Assembly (NCBI GenBank): GCA_013398055.1
Contig: VZRS01002658.1
Span: 47,732 to 111,731 of the forward strand
Reading direction: 5' to 3'
Length of the DNA stretch: 64,000 nt
Source of the DNA: Ifrita kowaldi
Taxonomy: Eukaryota; Chordata; Aves; Passeriformes; Cinclosomatidae
Shown: in pieces, positions 1 through 13,241 of the stretch
How positions within the stretch are numbered: position 1 is the first letter of the stretch
How the letters are laid out: the number at the start of each line of letters is the position of its first letter
Position numbers and translations under genes: made by a program
Notes under the pieces: model-generated
What the model was told of the DNA's origin: nothing
What the model saw: the letters and a program-made list of their open reading frames with translations, nothing else
Databases searched by the model: none

Positions 1-95
1 GGGAGCCCTCCCGGGAGCCGACAGCCGCCGAGCCGGGCGGGGCCCGGGCGCTGCTCCCCATCCCCGTGGCGGCCGCTGCCAAGGAGACGGTGACG
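1..95 (+). CDS. MICU3: MICU3 exon 1, 3' part
   Basis: Read from base 3, this gives 31 codons with no stop, ending in the segment LLPIPVAAAAKETVT, which corresponds to LPIPVAAAKETV near the exon 1-2 junction of mammalian MICU3. The exon ends in phase 0 at GACG followed by donor GTAGGT at 96. The sequence is very GC-rich and low in complexity (P, A, G, E), as expected for the linker between the N-terminal membrane/targeting part and the conserved core. The start codon and mitochondrial presequence lie upstream of the window. Confidence 0.85.
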
Positions 96-350
96 GTAGG
101 TGTGTGCGCGCCCCTTCGCAGGGAAGCGGCTCTGCCGGGGGCGGCTCTCCGGGAGGGCGCTCACCGGGCTGTGGCGCAGAGGTGACCCTGCGTGGAGCCA
201 GCCCCGGGCCGGGAGGCGAGGCAGGGCCCCAGCGGAGCTGTCACCCGTCGGGAGAGACGGGCTGTCACCGGAGCGCGGCCGCGGGCACGGGCGCGCCTTG
301 GCTGCGCCTCGCAGTGTGAACTCTGCGTTTCGCCTCTGGTGCTGCCCTAG
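1..350. promoter_or_regulatory. 3' part of the MICU3 5' CpG island
   Basis: High GC and many CpG dinucleotides run from the window edge to about 340, after which base composition falls sharply to the AT-rich level of the intron. It covers the end of exon 1 and the first part of intron 1, the usual place for a promoter CpG island. The island's upstream part and transcription start are outside the window. Confidence 0.6.
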
Positions 351-1822
351 TCGAATCTTTCTTTAATAGAAGACGCTGGTTTGCAAATGGAACAGCTCCG
401 GGCAGCGCAAACCCTGAGTTTCGGTTTACACTCAGGACAATTATCTTTCTAATGTAAAAATTCCTGTAGAGTGAAAGGTTTACACTGAACTTCGTAAGAA
501 GTGGCAGCATTCTGACAAATAACGGTTCAGTTGGACTAATTCAGCGAAAACACCGGTTGAGTAACCAGGGGTAACAAGAAACAGTTGACGTTAACCTGGA
601 AAATGAAGTTTCCTTTGATAGGGATGAACTCCTGCACCGCAGCATATGTAACATATGGTAATGATAGGGTTGGGTTTTTTTTCATTTAAAAATGTCGAGA
701 GCTGTGATTAGGCAGTTTGTCAGAGTGGCATCTGCTAAGACTGGAAATCAGTGGTGCAAATGGCCTGCTTTGTCTATGCCGAGTTTATTTTACGCTGTCT
801 TTGAGAACAGGATCTACATTTTTGCAGTGGAGGCCTAGTGCTTAAGTATGAATGTTGTTAGCCCTTTTGCCCCGCATCATTAGCTGAAAGGCAGGTTCTG
901 TTGCCAGCATCCTTTATGAAGGGAAGCTGAATCTGTATTTTTGACTATTCATGGTCTTGTGTCTGGAACGTGTTACTGTGGCACAGAGGACTGAAGACAA
1001 ACTGTTCCAGTTTTTCATAGTGTTTTGATTTGACAGAACTTTACACTGTTTTACTTATCCAGTCTTAATTGTCAGTTTTCTTTAAAGGGAAGTATTGCTG
1101 CTGCACCTTTGAAAAGTCAATGAATTTACATGGATGTATGATTATGAATTTTCATGCACATCACTATAAAAGCATTGAGGTTGAAAATTAAGAACTAAGT
1201 TTATGTTTTAATTAATGTAAAACTAAAAAACAATTATAAAATGTAGCACCTGTGTATGACTATTTTTTGAAGACAAACACTGTCTCGAAGCCAAACAGCT
1301 TGCTTCTGTGTGTAAAAGGGCTCTAATTAGTTTTCTATTTGCATAGCAGAAAATTTGAAAGATTAACTTGAAATATGTCCGTTCAGATTGTGTGGACCAA
1401 GTCCAGACTGACATCTGAGAATATTAGTTTTATGTTGCAGGTTTTTATTTTTGAATGATTGATGTAATTGATTTGAAATTGCATGTCTGTGTGCTCAGGA
1501 TTCCTGAAAAAATGTCCTTTCAGTTGAAGCCCCCTAAAAGTGAGGATCAAATAGCTGTGGAATTTTTGGTCTGAAGTAGTGGGTTCCTGTGCTTTTTTTA
1601 TTATTGACTCTTGTCCTGCCGAATGGCTTGTGGGGAAAGACTGTAGTTTGAAACCAGAGCTAGATGGGGAACTACCAAGAACAGTTTGACCATGAGCTCT
1701 ATCTGTGATCCATTTGTAATTGCCTTCTAGACCTGTGATGAGCACCAGCTGTTTCACTAGTTCTCTAAAACATTTCCAGAGATGGAAAAAAGGATGCAAA
1801 TACTGTGTTCAAATTGCATTGA

Positions 1823-1858
1823 ATGGTATTCATGGTATTCTGCAATGGTATTGTATTG
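1823..1858. repeat. Short degenerate ATGGTATT repeat
   Basis: Several imperfect copies of ATGGTATT or GGTATTC follow one another within about 36 bases. It is a minor low-complexity patch in intron 1 with no evident function. Confidence 0.5.
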
Positions 1859-2970
1859 TAACATCCTTTGTTAGAAGGCTGAATTAGTGTTGCCTGAGTG
1901 GCAGTAACTTTTTTAATTCCTAATTTTGAGTGCTGAGTTTTCAACTTTAATAGATTCTAACTGTTTAAAATGTCTGATAACTCTGAAAGTAGAAAATTCT
2001 GTCGTGAAAAGTCATAAAGATGTCAGTCTTACTAGGATCAGGGTTGGAGCTCTTGGATCTACTGCAGAGTGTGTTTAGAGTAATCGTTGGAGAATGATAA
2101 CCTGCAGCTTCTGTAGAGATGAGTTTGATGGAACTGTGATGCATGTTTTGCTAGGATGTTTTTACAGTTTTTTCAGGTACTGACCAGCAAAGAATGATGA
2201 GGCTCAAGTATCTTGGGATCCTCTCCAGCTTTTAGTTGTTTCTTTATTCCTGATGCACAAAGTCTGGCACTGTTTTCTGGGGTTTTCTAGGTTGATCCTT
2301 ACCCCACTTTCCTATTTCCCCAATTCCTCATTTCATTTCCAGTGTCAGGCTGCTTTACATTCCACCAAAGCAAATCATGCATTTTGTTTTTCCTCCCTCC
2401 ATCCAAGCTACACTCTTCTACTTCATCCTAATATTTTCATTTGTGTGTTTCTTTCTTAATCTTTCCTCTAGCAGCATGTTTTTCCCAAATGCTGTTTACT
2501 GAGGTCATTGGAAGCAGGAAATGGTGTCTCTTCTGTCAGTGTCTTGGTATAGAGATCTACAGCAGGTGGTAAGAACAATTACACTGAACATTTCTTGCAT
2601 CATCCCTGGGGGACAGAATAACCACTAAAAAGACCCCAGTACTGACAGTAAGGGGACCAGCCCTTGCAAAACCTGAAATCCTTTCCTTTAAAACCTAGAC
2701 AGCTATAATGTATGGACTTGTATAAACACAGACTTGACAGAGAGTCTTAAATTTTTTGTAGATGTTCTGGAGGGGAAATCTATCTCCTCACATAGTATTT
2801 GTGTTAATTTAAAAAAAAAAATCCATTCTGAAACATTATTTGATGATGGATCATTTCATTTTTAAAGGTTACCACGTAGTGAGTTTATAACTGAAAACAG
2901 TATACCAGTGCAAAGTATTCAGATATTCAGAGGGTTCAGGAGTATTCAGGGTAGTTATGGCTGTCTCTCC

Positions 2971-3591
2971 TGTAGCATAGTGGTTAACCTTGGCCAGCAG
3001 ACACCACACCGTACCACCCAGCCACTCCCTCATCTTGTGGCAGTGGGACGGGAAAGAGGCTTGGAAGTGTAAAGGTGAGAAAACTTGTGGGTTGAAATAG
3101 AGACAGTTTAACAAGCAGAGCAAAAGCCACACAAGTAAAGGAAAATAAGCCATGCAAATTAAGTAAAACAAGGAATTGATTCACTGCTTCCTGTGGGCAA
3201 GCAGGTATTTAGCCATCCCCAGGCAAACTGGGCTCCATTACATGTATTGGTGACTTGGGAAGGCAAATGCACTGAATGTGTGTGTCCATTTCCTCTTTCT
3301 TCCCCAAACTTTTATTATTACCAAGCACAATTATTGTATGGCATGGAATCTCCCTTTGGTAAGTTGGGGTCAGCTGTCCCAGCTGTGTTCCCTCCCAGCT
3401 TCTTGTGCACCTCCAGACGACTCACTAATGGGACAGTGTGAGAAGCAGGATGAGCCATGACACTGTGCCAGCATTGCTCAGCAATAGCTGAAGCATCTCT
3501 GTGTTATCAACACTTCTGGTCACGAATCCAAAATGTAGCACCATACCAACTGCTGTGAAGAAAGTTAACTACGCCAGCCAAAATCAGTACA
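2971..3591 (-). mobile_element. ERVL-like LTR, near full length, antisense
   Basis: On the minus strand this reads as a solo LTR of a family I recall as widespread in Neoaves. It begins near the 3591 end with a degraded TGTACTGATTTTGGCTGG, close to the usual TGTCCTGGTTT-type start, and finishes at 2971 with the complement of TGTAGCATAGTGGTTAACC. Internal landmarks also match: the GTTAACT block after the start, a block about a third of the way in with the complement of CCCAGCTTCTTGTGCACC, and a CACTCCCTC block near the end. No internal proviral sequence adjoins it. It shares blocks with the fragments at 39866 and 50718. The exact family name is uncertain. Confidence 0.8.
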
Positions 3592-6500
3592 ATACCTAGT
3601 ACTAGCCATATGTCCTTATTTCTTCAGAGGAATTTTTGTAAAAGTGTAATAAGTGAAGTGGCCTTCTTATTTCATCCAGGCAGCTCCAGTGGACAGCAGA
3701 TAGTTTTCTGATACCCCCAAGCATTAAAAAACAGGGGTTAACCTAGTTTACATTTTGACTGTCAAAGAACAGCTTTCTTTTCTGGCAGGTCACCTGCTTC
3801 TAGATAATGTTCATATCGCCTATGAGAGTGTTTTGAGAGTTGTGCTAGTCCCAGTTAGTATCTCTACAGCTGACTTCAGATTCTGTGACTGAGTTGAAAT
3901 AATGCTTGGCAGTAGTGACAGAATATTAAAGTATATAAAGTTGTCATATATATCTTGATAGTTGGTTGTTTTGTCCCACTTTGTCCTACTACTTTGTCTT
4001 CTAGGTTTTATGAGCCAGGAAATTTTAAGAGGGCTTTTAGATTCCAGGACTAATAGTGATGATTACACAGGTGTTGATGGGACACCTTTTTTACCAGTTC
4101 AGAAACAAGGCACATCATTTGAGAGTAACTGGAAAAAGAATGTGTTTGAGCCTTGTAGAGAAACAATGTGTCAATATGGTCTACATATCTGTCTCCATGT
4201 TCTGTGAAATGGTTGCAGTAGGAAACCTGATGAGCAACACATTTAAGAGTTTATGCACAGGTGAGTAAGAAAATGCTGATTGGTAAAAGTCAAGTAAGCT
4301 CTGAAATGTATCACCAGCATGGGGTGTGTGCTGTGGCAGACTCTTTGATCAGACAGAGATCATGTGGTCAGTGCAAAAGTACAATTGCTTGACCAAGCAT
4401 AACATTTGAGATGTTCTGGTGGAGAGTAAGATTTGTTGCAGAAGCAGCATGAAGCTAAGCTCCCTACAGGACTACCTTTTTCCAGACGCTTTTTGAGAAT
4501 AACTCTGGACCCGTGGGCTTTATATATGATTACTTGGAGTGAAATCTTGGACACTATAATAAACCAGCAGTTTTAATTCCAGGGGTGCTGCCACAGAACA
4601 TTTCAGAACCAAAGTAAAATTCTGCACTCCGAGCTGCTAGTTTGGTGTCGGAAGATTTTGGTGAAGACTGGGAGAGCTCCACGAGCAGACAGCTCCTTTA
4701 AAGTCTAGGAGATTGTTGTGCAGAGCAGGAATCTCTTTGAAAGAACTGTTACTTTGACAGAGTGACAGAGCTCCTCAGAGTAGTTAATATTTGTCTTCTA
4801 ATTCCTTACTTCCAGAAGTTCAATGTCATTAGTAAAACTTACTAAAATGGTCTTGGAAATACCAATGATGCCTCTTTGTACTCCTAAGAGATCTTTTATG
4901 TAATTATGTTGTCATTATATAATGGCCTCTATTTTTTTGATATATTCTCTGAGAATCACTTCCTTCAGAGATGATTTAGGAATTTAAAGAGGGCCAGGGA
5001 GAGACAGAGACAGAATGTGTACTTTATCACATTTCTTGAAGGCATTCATTTCCAGGAGAAGGAAGCTACATACCTCAGATGTTTCCAAAGGGTTTTTCCC
5101 TAGTACCTCAGCAGTACTGTCAAACTCCTACTTTGTGAAAATACTCAAAGGGTCAAGTGTTTTTGTAACAGCACATTTCTAAGTGCATTACGTCATGTAT
5201 TTCCATCTCTGTGAAATGAAGAACATGACTTTACCTCCAAAAAGTAAGGGAAGCTCCCCTGGGGAGGAGACTCTCCTGCCTGCTCGAAGAGGATGCTGTT
5301 CCAAAAGATGCATAAGCATCACTTTTCCAAAACCCGCTTGCAGCAAATGCTATTTCATAAGTATTGTGGGTTTCATGTCATAGGTCAGTTGCCAAATGTA
5401 GGAAGATGGTTTGCTCTTTGGCTGATGGTATCTGAAGTTCCTTACCAGCATAATCCTGAGAAGGGTACTGCTTGCCAACCAGGTGTAGTGAGAGCCGTGC
5501 TGAAGGAAAAGGATGGTTTACCTTTCATCATTAATTCTGTGTTCCTCATAATGTTAAAAAAGGATGGTGCATGTTTGGGACTGACAGATCCAGCTACTAG
5601 TGTGTTTTAGTGTTGCATGCAGTGAAACATACGAACACGTGGAGCTGGATATACATACTGACTAAAGCTTCTTGAAGAACTGCTATAGGCGAAGTGGCTC
5701 CACTGTGAAACTAATGCAAGAAGCACTGATATATTAGTTAACCCAAGAATTTCCTGTAACAGAGTTATGCCTGAATGTGGCCCTTTTTACAGCATTTTAA
5801 ACACATTCCAGCTTCCTATGCTTGTAAATACTTTAATATAATAATGTCCTTATCTCAGTGAAGCGAGATCAACTAACAGAATTGTTAGCTGTGCTACATC
5901 TAAGTAGTCTGCTAGAAATACAACTTCAGTAAGCATCAAAACAATTTTGTCTACTTTGGGATTTTCCCACACTGGGAACCTGACGGTTAACCTTTTGGCC
6001 ACCCAGCATGAAAACAGAACTATGCTACTTTTATCTACATGGGAGCATATTAAATAAGCCTGAAGTCAAATATAAACGAAGGAAGTTAGGAACAGCATTG
6101 CTTTGAAAACGTTTGTATTTTAATAATTTGCACAGATTCTCATTGATGGAAGACAGATTACTTTGCAAGCAAAAATTCAAAGAAAGTTACTCACTTGAAA
6201 TAAATTAAAGATTAAACTACTGTAGCAAACATATTTTTGACTGCAAGCAAAATGTACCTTTAGTAGTAAACGTTGGCTTCTTTCGCTAAAACAGACTCCT
6301 TTATCTCAGTTGGAAAAAGCAAGAGAACACTGATTTAACTTGGAACACAGCAAAGTTATGAGATTTTATGTGATAGGGCTGGAGCTTTTTGCCTCACATG
6401 CACACACAGAATGTATATTTTAAACTATTTGTTCTGTAAAACACTTTCCATTTTTTGTGGATATTCTCAGAATCTGGGAATTGGAGTATTATTCTGGGTT

Positions 6501-8618
6501 TTGATAATGTATTCTTGCAGATTACTTCTGCAGAGCTTTATGAGCTTGTGGGCATCAAATTTTTAATTTCCAAAAATCCTGTATCTGTCATTTAAGCTTA
6601 TCTCTGTGGGAAAACTAGATATTTTGTCACAGAATAAAACTTACTAATTACTGACCTAATGTTACACAAGACTCACACTTGACAAAGAACATTTCTTTTG
6701 TGTTTTTTAATAAAAAGAGTAATGAGGTACTGTTTTATCTTCTGCACTTTACTCCCAGTGAATTTGAGGCATATCATTGCCATTTTTTGATATTTTAAGA
6801 TAGTTCAGGGTCATAACTACTGCAAAATCTTAGCTATTTTAATATCGCTGTGGGCTTGTGCCCTGTGTTATGACAATGTAAAGTTATTGCATGGGTTTCA
6901 CTGGAAGGACATACAGGTTAATACATGTTATACCAAATTTTGAAAGGAAATGTTTCTGAGGTAAGACAGCCAGTAAGATGAACATGGAACATGGGACCAG
7001 AAATGGAGATTAGCTTGTGCTTCAAGGAACTTCAAGGAGTACATGGAGACCTTTGTTGAGAATGATGCCTAGGAAGTCCTAAGGCATCAAGAACACCAGA
7101 TTTTCAGGGCATTTTGACTCCTCTCTATTGATAGACACAGTACATGAAAGATGAACCCAAAATGGGAATGGGTTTTTAACTCTGAATTTGCTTGATAAGA
7201 AGCCTAGATTTTCTTCACTCAAGTTTTTACTGTGAATAAGAGGGAGAAAATACTGAGGGATGTCACTCTGAAGAGGTTCTGCAAGGAATGCTTTCAAAGT
7301 TGGTTGACTTAAGAATGTCGTTTGTCCGTAACAAAAACCTTCATCTAAAGGACTACTGCTTTGTGACACATATGGTGGTATTATTACAAGTAGGGCTTTA
7401 GGTGGCCCTCTCTAAATACAATACTTGCAGAAAAGAGTTTTTAGTAATTACATTAAGTCATTGAAACATGTTAGTGAGAAAGCGTTATCATCATATTTTC
7501 ATTTGTGTAATAAATTTGAAACTTCTGAGGTCTTTCCTGGGTATTTTAGGCTATTGTAATATGTTTGTAGCATAGATTGACAACGACAGCACACACAATT
7601 GAAGAATGATACTCTCCCTTCAGTGAAGTACCCTGCCAAATTACTATTTGGTCTTCAATTTAATTTTTACTTACCTTGTTTCAATAAAAAAATGTTTCCC
7701 TCTGTTTCCTTTGCCTGATTGTGGTGTGTGTATAAGTGTTTGATCTATTTAGTCCATTTTAGAAAGGGCTTTGAAATGTCCTCCATGGGAGAATTAGGTA
7801 TGTGTATACGCAATTCTGTGTTAGGGAACAGCAGGAAAATAGGCCAAGATAATTTTTTCTCTTCAGCTGATTTAAACACCTGAAAAAGGTGCTGTGTTCT
7901 CTCTGCAGTCCTTCTGCAAGAGTATGGCACAGGAGGATGAGGTGAAATACGGAGCAAGGTACCAGAGTTTGAGGGAGGAAGGGCAGAAGGATGATAACCA
8001 CAAGTTGTTTGATTATAACTGTTAACACTTAAAGTTTTTTGAGAATAGGGAAAAGATAATATATTGTTGGTGAGTTCTTGTAAGCTTCAGTCTTGCATCT
8101 TCTTATTTACTTCTTGAGTTGTAAAGTTGGAAGGATGGAAAGTTTATTTACCAGCTAGATTCTTTGTTTCAGCTGTGGAATTCTTTCCCCTATATTTCTA
8201 CCAACAAAGCAGGTTAGTGTACATGCAGGTAAACCAGAGATAAGCAGGTATGCCTAAAATTAAGGTATTACTGCTCTTGGGAGATTTGTGACTTTCTGTG
8301 TGAAGGAAATGGCCTGGCCATGTCTGGTTTTTAAAAGACAGAGAATTGTAATGTGATACAAGATCATTGTAATTAGTAGGCATGATCGCCAAGAGAATTA
8401 GTAAACGTAGCATTAAAAAATCTACCTTCATTTGTTTGTCAGAAAGATGTACTTCCATGAAAGTTTTTGAAAATAGTTGGTAATCACAGAGGGATTTAGT
8501 CTGGATAAGCTCTTGAAACTTCAAATAGAAATTGGAAACCTAGTGAATCCTGTTCACTTCTTCACCTGCAGTACCTTCCCTGAGGTATTAAACATCTACT
8601 TGCTGTCTTTGTTCAAAG

Positions 8619-9055
8619 AATCATGGAATGGTTTGGTTTGGAAGGGACCTTAAAGATCATCTAGTTCCCAACCGCCTCTACCATGAACAGGGACACCTTC
8701 CGCTAGACCAGGTTGCTCAAAGCCCCATCCAGCCTGGCCTGGAACACTTCCAGGGCATCCACAGCTTCTCTGGGCAACCTATGCCAGAGTCTGACCACCA
8801 TTCTTTTCTTCACAGTAAAGAATTTCTTCCTAGCATCTAATCTTACTCTGCCCTCTTTCAGTTTAAAGCTATTCGCCCTTGTCCCATCTCTATGTGCCCG
8901 TGCAAAAAGTCCCTCTCCTGCTCTCTTGCAGGGCCCTTGTAGGTCCTGGAAGGATGCTCTAAAGTCTCCCTGGAATCTTCTCCAGGCTGAACAATTCCAA
9001 CTCTCTCAGCCTTTCGTCACTGGAGATGTGCCCATTGCTACAGTAAGACTGCCCA
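8619..9055 (-). mobile_element. CR1 LINE 3' fragment
   Basis: The first bases, AATCATGGAATGGTTTGGTT followed by GGAAGGGACC, are the complement of the characteristic 3' tail of avian CR1 elements (a run of ATTCTATG-like units after GGTTGGAAGG complement). The following 400 bases carry further CR1 hallmarks, including CCAGCCTGGCCTGGAACACTT and GGGCAACC, and fade out after GTCACTGGAGATG. It is 5'-truncated, as most CR1 copies are, and is antisense in MICU3 intron 1. The open frames across it (8628-8840 and 8713-9078) are incidental and lie on the opposite strand to CR1 coding. Confidence 0.93.
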
Positions 9056-12021
9056 AGATGAGCATAAATATGAAGTAAATCAATCAAGAGCAATTGGTGG
9101 TGTCACTAAGATTTTCACACTTGCCTCAGTGCATTATCATTTGTGAATGCTGGGGAAAACAGAAGGTGTTTCATTGTTATGTGTAGGTGGATTTAAATGA
9201 ATGCCTGAAGTGCAATTTGAGGTAATACTTTAGTGTGTCCTGGTTTTAGATTAGAATATTTGTTAGTTCCCAGTAATTGCAGCTTTTATACAAGAGACAA
9301 TGTTCTGTATGTTACATAAATTATTAAGCATAATAGAAGCAGTAAAGCTCCGACAAGAAATTTGGACAAAAAAATAATATTATTTTCAAAGATGGTTTTA
9401 TTTGTCAGTTTGCTGATTGTATGCCTGGAGTCTTCTGCAGCCAAACTTTGTTTTTATTTGGACATTTAGTGTATGGACCAGTGACCAAATACATGTTAAG
9501 CCTTGGTTACATGTATTTAAATTCATATTGGATCAACAGCAGAAGTAAGTTGTTTTGATTATTTCAGATTAAACCACCAAGTTCAAAACAAAGTGGTGTT
9601 TTTACTCCTTGGAATAAAATTATGCTTAAGCTCACAGTTTACCCTCACTTGAAGTAGGTGGACCTTGCTGCTGGAACAGGTGGTATTTTCTTTTCCATAA
9701 CCTGTAAATTCCTGTGGCCTAGGTTTTGTAACAAATAACTGGGTTTTTTTGGGGGTAGATCCAGGCATCTGTCTGACTTAAAAATAACACCACCAAAAGA
9801 AAAGTTCTCAGTCAGACTGGTTCCCTTATCCAGTTTGATTCTTGAAAAAGTGGACATAAAGCACCAGAGCAAGGGCACGCAGGTATTGGGCCTTTAGGGA
9901 GGTACTCCTCTTTATGGGGGCAGGCTGTATTCCTGTCAGGTTGCAATGATTTTGAGCCAGAGCATGGAATATTGGCTATGTAGTCAGAGGGAAACTAGAT
10001 TGAAAAATGAGGCATAAATTAAGGCTTTGCAGACCTGAGTACTGACATGCATCAATTTTAAGCATGTCTTTAAGATTCCATGTTTGCAGTATGTTATTTT
10101 ATACCTTAGTAGCATAGAGTCCTTAAGATGTTGAAATATGTGTCTGAGAATTTAGCAAATGCTTTTCTGAGCGTCTCAAGTAAAATATTAAGCAGTAGTA
10201 CCTGAGACACTGAGAATTCATTGAGAGAGCAAAGAATCTCAACATGCTCTCTAAATACTGACAGTGATCAAAATTAAAATGATATTTGAGAGATACATTA
10301 TCTAGAGATTTCTGTGATTGTGTATGATTGATTATGACTGATTACAATTGATTATACATACGGTGTGTGTAATATGGCCTTGAAGCAGTTTCTTTTCTGA
10401 AAATTGACTTTGCAGAAATATTGCTTTATTACTCGTGTTTGCCACCTGAATGTATTCACAAGCATGTTTGTAATAGTGATAAAATAACATATGTATCAAA
10501 AAAAAGATAGATTATTAAACTTCAAATACAGAGATAATCAGTTGTGTCACTACAAGCTCTATCAAAACAACTGAGTTGTGTACTTCCCACATGAAGGCAT
10601 AGCTTAAATGCCACTGGACTGCTGAAGGATCAGTAAGACCAAAATATTCAAACAGTGAGATAGGACAGAAGTATTTTGGCTTGCATGTGAGTGTGTTAGA
10701 AAAGAATTCAGCTTCTTTCTGTAATTTTAAGATGACTTTGCAGGTCTGGCTGTTGGACTTTATTTTTTTCTCCCCATATTTAATTTGGTAATCTTTCGAA
10801 AATTATAAAAAACATGAAGCCCTGGTTTAGAGCTGCTTCTCAGGCAGAAGTGCAGAATATTTGTAGAGCAGTCCACTGAAAACTAAATTATTGTATAAGC
10901 CTTTCTCTTAATCTTACTTTCTATGACAGATTCATCTGTTGAAACAAAACTTTTTCACACATACACACATGGAGCAATGATTTTGAAAGTACTAGAGACA
11001 GTCCAGAAAGAGAAATACACAGTCAATAGCGTTTTGTCCTTACGGAAGGCTGGCTAAAATGTCCTAGATAAGGTATTAAGTAGTGAGACTCTCCTGTAAA
11101 ACATCATCATTTTTTTTCCACATAGAAAGTGTTTTACTGGTTCTAGACACATTCATTTTTGATGTTTCCATTTGACAAATCTAGTTTAATCTCCTGGGTA
11201 CAACTGAGGCCATAAAATTTTGTTCGACTGCAGTAGTCTAACCAGTGTTTTTTTTTTTTAAGGATGTTGTTTGAAAAGCCGAGGAAAAGTGAGCCCAGAT
11301 CTTTGACTGCTCAGTATGAATGTGTCTTTGCTTCTAACTGCTGAAATCTGTAATCTGTTCTTAGAAGGGTTTTGGAAAACCAATTTCTGGTTGTATTTGA
11401 GGACAGTTAACTCAGTGGACAGCCACTGCAGACATCTTCCGACTTATGTTTGGGTTTAGATGCCTCTAAAAAACAAAGTGTGTTTGTCTGTTTTCTTACT
11501 TGTTAAAAAACCCCAAATATTAGTTAAATTGTGTGTTCCTTAGTTAGACAGGTGAAGAATTTTAGGAATACTGTATTAAATGACAGGAATACTGAGCAAG
11601 TTGGGATATTTCATTGATAAGATACTGCATTCCTATTTTAACATAATGGGAGAAGTTACCTATGTGGTTGCTCTTCCTTCTAGGAAACAGTTTGGGTGTG
11701 GTTTTTTGGTCTCTGAAAAATGCTGATACTTACATTTTCTTCAAGATAATGATTCCACAGAGGAGCTTGCCTCATTATGGGCTAAAAAGAGTTTTCAGAT
11801 AGCAGTAGCATATTTTCTGTTAAAGGTTTGGCGGTGTAATGGAAAGATATGAGGATTTAGAACATTTACAGTTTTGTACTACCAAGTTTATGTGTAAATC
11901 TACTGGATGGGAAGTATACCAGGAACTCCTGACATAAACTTTCGTGATATGTGAACTCAATGCCATATTATACTTTTGTAACTCTGGGGAATATAATTAT
12001 GCTCTTCTCTTCTTCGGTTCC

Positions 12022-12304
12022 TGTGCCGGAGCTCGCAGTCCTCTGATTTCTGGATTATGATTTCTCAGAGCAGAGCTCCAGCAACACGCAGCACACAGCA
12101 ACCAGGAACAACAGGCCCCAACCTTGGGTCCTCCCAGGGCTAGATTTATAGGGCTTGTGCCCACCTTGCAGCTACAGCTGTTTGTAGGAGGTTAACAAGC
12201 ACTTTAGGTTGAGGTAGTCCCAATTGGATTCAGGTGTAGAATCCTGGTCTTGAGTGAGAGCTTGGCTAGTGCACACCATCAGGGTTTAAATACATATTAC
12301 TGCA
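12022..12304 (-). mobile_element. Alpharetrovirus-like 3' LTR, antisense
   Basis: On the minus strand this is a 283-base LTR with TG...CA ends: it starts TGCAGTAATATG and finishes CTCCGGCACA. It has a TATAAAT box, and it is closely similar along its length to the LTR at 24918-25189 apart from a few indels. Upstream of it on the minus strand lies a purine-rich tract (AAAAAGAAAAAGGGGGAAT), as expected for the polypurine tract before a 3' LTR. The start, TG(C/T)AGT..TATG, and the tRNA-Trp-like PBS of the sister copy point to an alpharetrovirus-like endogenous element. It lies in MICU3 intron 1. Confidence 0.85.
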
Positions 12305-12598
12305 ATTCCCCCTTTTTCTTTTTGTACTAGCCAAACTATATTTAATATATTTTTTAATCTTCTTTTAACTGTAGTTTAATAAATAACAATTAAATTATTC
12401 TTTTTTTTTCTGACTCCATTTCTTTTCAAGACCTTTAAGTTAGTTTTTTCTTTTGGGTTTTTTTCTTAGTCCCTGGTTGCTCACCTCTTCAGGTGTTTTC
12501 TATTTAGTTCTTTTTTAAAGCTTTTGAGAGGATATGCTGGAGGGCCTTAAATATAGGCTGTTCTTTGTTGACAGACTCTTTTCCCTCCAGCCCCTCGT
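12305..12598 (-). mobile_element. 3' internal remnant of the same provirus, with polypurine tract
   Basis: This stretch adjoins the inner edge of the LTR at 12022-12304. It begins with the polypurine tract (about 12305-12322, read on the minus strand) and continues as A-rich sequence on the minus strand up to the ambiguous base at 12599. I see no intact retroviral reading frame. The extent is uncertain: the element may stop earlier or run on past the N, because I recognise no retroviral sequence after it. Confidence 0.55.
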
Positions 12599-13087
12599 NT
12601 CCCTCAAATATGGTAGCTTTATACTGGAGTATATTATGGAGATGTCTTTGACTATTACTATCAACAGCTGCACTCTATATTAAGAAGCAATATAGAAAAA
12701 GCGTTACTCTGTTCTCTTCTGGAAATACTAGAACACTGAAATAGTTTTCGCAGAGTTGTTTGAAGTCTGCCTGCTGAAGTTACAACAACTTCCTTGAGTT
12801 AAAGTTGCCCCTTCTTTGATTCAGGAGCTGAAATTCTCTTTTTTAATTTTTTTTTTCTGAGGTTTGGTAGTACTACCAATTTCAATGCACAAAGATTTGT
12901 TGCTAAAGTTGTAGAAGACTGAAAATGATAGAAGTGAAATCCCAATTGTAGTTTCAGCTCTTACCACACAAAAATAGTTGGATGTGTTTGACTTCATGAA
13001 TTATCACTTTTATAGTTAATTCCTTTATGACAATTGTAAATCAGAACCTTTTTCATAGATGAAAATTGCGTCCTTTTGTCTTTGAAG

Positions 13088-13241
13088 GTTACAGAAAACA
13101 GATCAGACCTTGAAGATTTACACCTTTACGCAACTCCACGGGAGCAACGGTTTCGTAGGTTTGCCAGTCTAGAATATGAAGGACAGCTATACATGACTCC
13201 GTATGACTTCATTCAGGCTGTTACAAGTGATGAACCCAAAC
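13088..13241 (+). CDS. MICU3: MICU3 exon 2
   Basis: Fifty-one codons (32-82 of the in-window protein) plus one base. The acceptor is TTTGAAG and the donor GTAAGC. The product contains DLEDLHLYATPREQRFRRFA and then a segment with EYEGQLYMTPYDFIQAV, which closely follows the mammalian MICU3 start of the conserved core (EDL.LYA...RRFR.FAS.E.EGQL.MTPYDFI.AV). This region precedes the first EF-hand lobe. The next AGs downstream would break the frame with exon 1, which supports this acceptor. At the junction the bird protein appears two residues longer than the human one as I recall it. Confidence 0.96.

Larger units (their letters stand above)
96..13087 (+). other. MICU3: MICU3 intron 1
   Basis: This long first intron (about 13 kb) starts GTAGGT and ends TTTGAAG. 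It contains an ERVL-like LTR (2971-3591), a CR1 (8619-9055) and the 3' end of an alpharetrovirus-like provirus (12022-12598), all antisense to MICU3. The rest is AT-rich unique-looking sequence. Several open frames of 60-138 codons occur on both strands, but none resembles a known protein or shows exon-like borders. Confidence 0.85.

Noticed and set aside
1383..1799. 138-codon open frame on the minus strand of intron 1
   Set aside because: No similarity to any known family was seen, and it has no CpG start or polyadenylation context.
8628..9078. Two open frames of 70 and 121 codons over the CR1 element
   Set aside because: They read against the direction of CR1 coding and are explained by the repeat itself.
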